Source of the DNA: an uncultured Clostridia bacterium | GTDB lineage: Bacteria; Bacillota; Clostridia; Oscillospirales; CAG-272 | Assembly (NCBI GenBank): GCA_937894775.1 | Contig: CALAXC010000042.1 | Location: forward strand, 1 to 5,720 | Reading direction: 5' to 3' | DNA length: 5,720 nucleotides | Part shown: positions 4,970 through 5,720 of the stretch, one piece after another | How positions within the stretch are numbered: the first letter of the stretch is position 1 | How the letters are laid out: each line of letters starts with the position of its first letter | The notes under the pieces: model-generated | Databases searched by the model: none | Told to the model about the DNA's origin: nothing | The model's input: only the letters and a program-made list of their open reading frames with translations | Made by a program: the position numbers and the translations under genes

Positions 4970-5720
4970 ATGCCTTTTGAAATTGTACGAAACGACATAA
5001 CAAAGATGGCTGTGGATGCCATCGTTAATACAGCCAATCCCCGGGCGGTTATCGGTCTGGGTACGGATTCTATGATCCATGAGGCTGCAGGCCCGGGTCT
5101 TTTGCAGGCACGGCAGGAAATCGGTCATATTGATATGGGTCAGGCTGCCATCACACCGGCATTTAACCTGCAGGCAAAATATGTGATACATACCGTTGGC
5201 CCTGTGTGGGACGGTGGCAGCTATGGAGAAGAAGGGTATCTGCGCAGCTGTTACGAGAATTCTTTGCGTCTGGCCTTGGAACACAACTGCCAGTCCATTG
5301 CTTTCCCGCTGATCTCCACCGGAAATTACGGCTTCCCCAAGGATAAGGCGTTGCAGATCGCTATTTCCGCATTCAGTGAATTTCTGCTGGAGCACGAGAT
5401 GCAGATCTACCTGGTAGTTTTTGACCGCACATCTTTCAAGCTGTCAGAAAAGCTGTTCCAAAGTGTTGCCAGTTACATAGATCAGCATTATGTGGATGCG
5501 TGTACCTTTGCCGCCTATGGTGCGGTAGAGGAGAACCGTCCCAGGGTTCGACGCCGCCGGGATATGGAAATCTGCGAAAGCAGATGTCTGCAAGAGGAAA
5601 TGCTTCCTTGTGCGCCTATGGCGGCATCCAAAGCAATGTCCTTGGAAGATATGCTCAAGCAGGCAGATGCAGGCTTTACGGAAACTCTGCTGAAGCTTAT
5701 CGACAAGACTGGCAAGAAGG
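4970..5720 (+). CDS. Macro-domain protein with C-terminal extension (partial, cut by window end)
   Basis: The frame is open from ATG at 4970 for 250 codons to the window edge. AGAGGTGG and a second GAGG precede the start. Residues 1-175 are a macro domain, which binds or hydrolyses ADP-ribose and its derivatives. It shows ND-I-T at 8-11, the VNTAN motif (19-23), a glycine loop IGLGTDSMIHEAAGP (28-42), and the second phosphate-binding loop PLISTGNYGFP (113-123). The usual GGGV of the first loop is replaced by GLGTD. After the domain comes a basic patch (RRRR at 194-197), three cysteines (202, 206, 214), and a helical segment SLEDMLKQADAGFTETLLKL (224-243), which starts a C-terminal region known to me from long Firmicute members of this family. 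Removal of ADP-ribose or O-acetyl-ADP-ribose turnover is likely, but the partner is unknown because downstream genes are outside the window. Confidence 0.88.
   Translation, partial: MPFEIVRNDITKMAVDAIVNTANPRAVIGLGTDSMIHEAAGPGLLQARQEIGHIDMGQAAITPAFNLQAKYVIHTVGPVWDGGSYGEEGYLRSCYENSLRLALEHNCQSIAFPLISTGNYGFPKDKALQIAISAFSEFLLEHEMQIYLVVFDRTSFKLSEKLFQSVASYIDQHYVDACTFAAYGAVEENRPRVRRRRDMEICESRCLQEEMLPCAPMAASKAMSLEDMLKQADAGFTETLLKLIDKTGKK

Noticed and set aside
4805..5395. Minus-strand open frame of 196 codons
   Set aside because: It is antisense to the macro-domain gene, which has clear motifs, a promoter and a ribosome binding site.

Overview
The window looks like a low-to-moderate GC Firmicute of the Clostridia type (Lachnospiraceae or Oscillospiraceae are my best guesses). 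The reasons are purine-rich AGGAG ribosome binding sites a few bases before most starts, TTGACA/TATAAT-style promoters, an AbrB-type regulator, XRE-type helix-turn-helix sequences, and a string of small accessory genes in mixed orientation. Base composition shifts along the window: the nucleotidyltransferase, YdeI and XRE genes are AT-richer than the acetyltransferase, the macro-domain gene and the left end. This suggests genes of different origin.

Layout. Bases 1-579 (minus) hold one open frame, cut by the left edge, that begins as an AbrB/SpoVT DNA-binding domain and continues in frame into the 5'-sensor part of an RNase E/G enzyme, then into sequence I do not recognise. A perfect 12-bp-arm palindrome (594-620) separates it from a 33-codon ORF on the plus strand. 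Bases 683-895 hold an NfeD-like gene fragment and a tandem TGGGGTCA repeat. The left 900 bases therefore read as joined gene pieces, from real rearrangement or from a chimeric assembly.

Bases 958-2096 (minus) form a two-gene cassette: a polymerase-beta-fold nucleotidyltransferase with an XRE-like C-terminal tail, followed by a 114-residue protein I do not recognise. It has a clear promoter with an inverted repeat at the predicted transcription start. This is the best candidate here for a little-described system, possibly toxin-antitoxin or defence related, but that function is inferred.

Bases 2179-3141 (plus) are a probable operon of a TfoX N-terminal-domain protein and a YdeI/OmpD-associated protein. 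An XRE/zinc-ribbon regulator (3235-3999) follows with its own likely promoter. A strong hairpin terminator (4005-4040) separates it from a convergent GNAT acetyltransferase (4045-4698, minus). After about 270 bases without a gene but with a good promoter, a macro-domain protein (4970 to the right edge, plus) begins and is cut by the window end.

I see no tRNA, rRNA, CRISPR array, complete insertion sequence or phage structural gene. The genes do not form one pathway; this is an accessory region of small regulatory, stress-type and enzyme genes.
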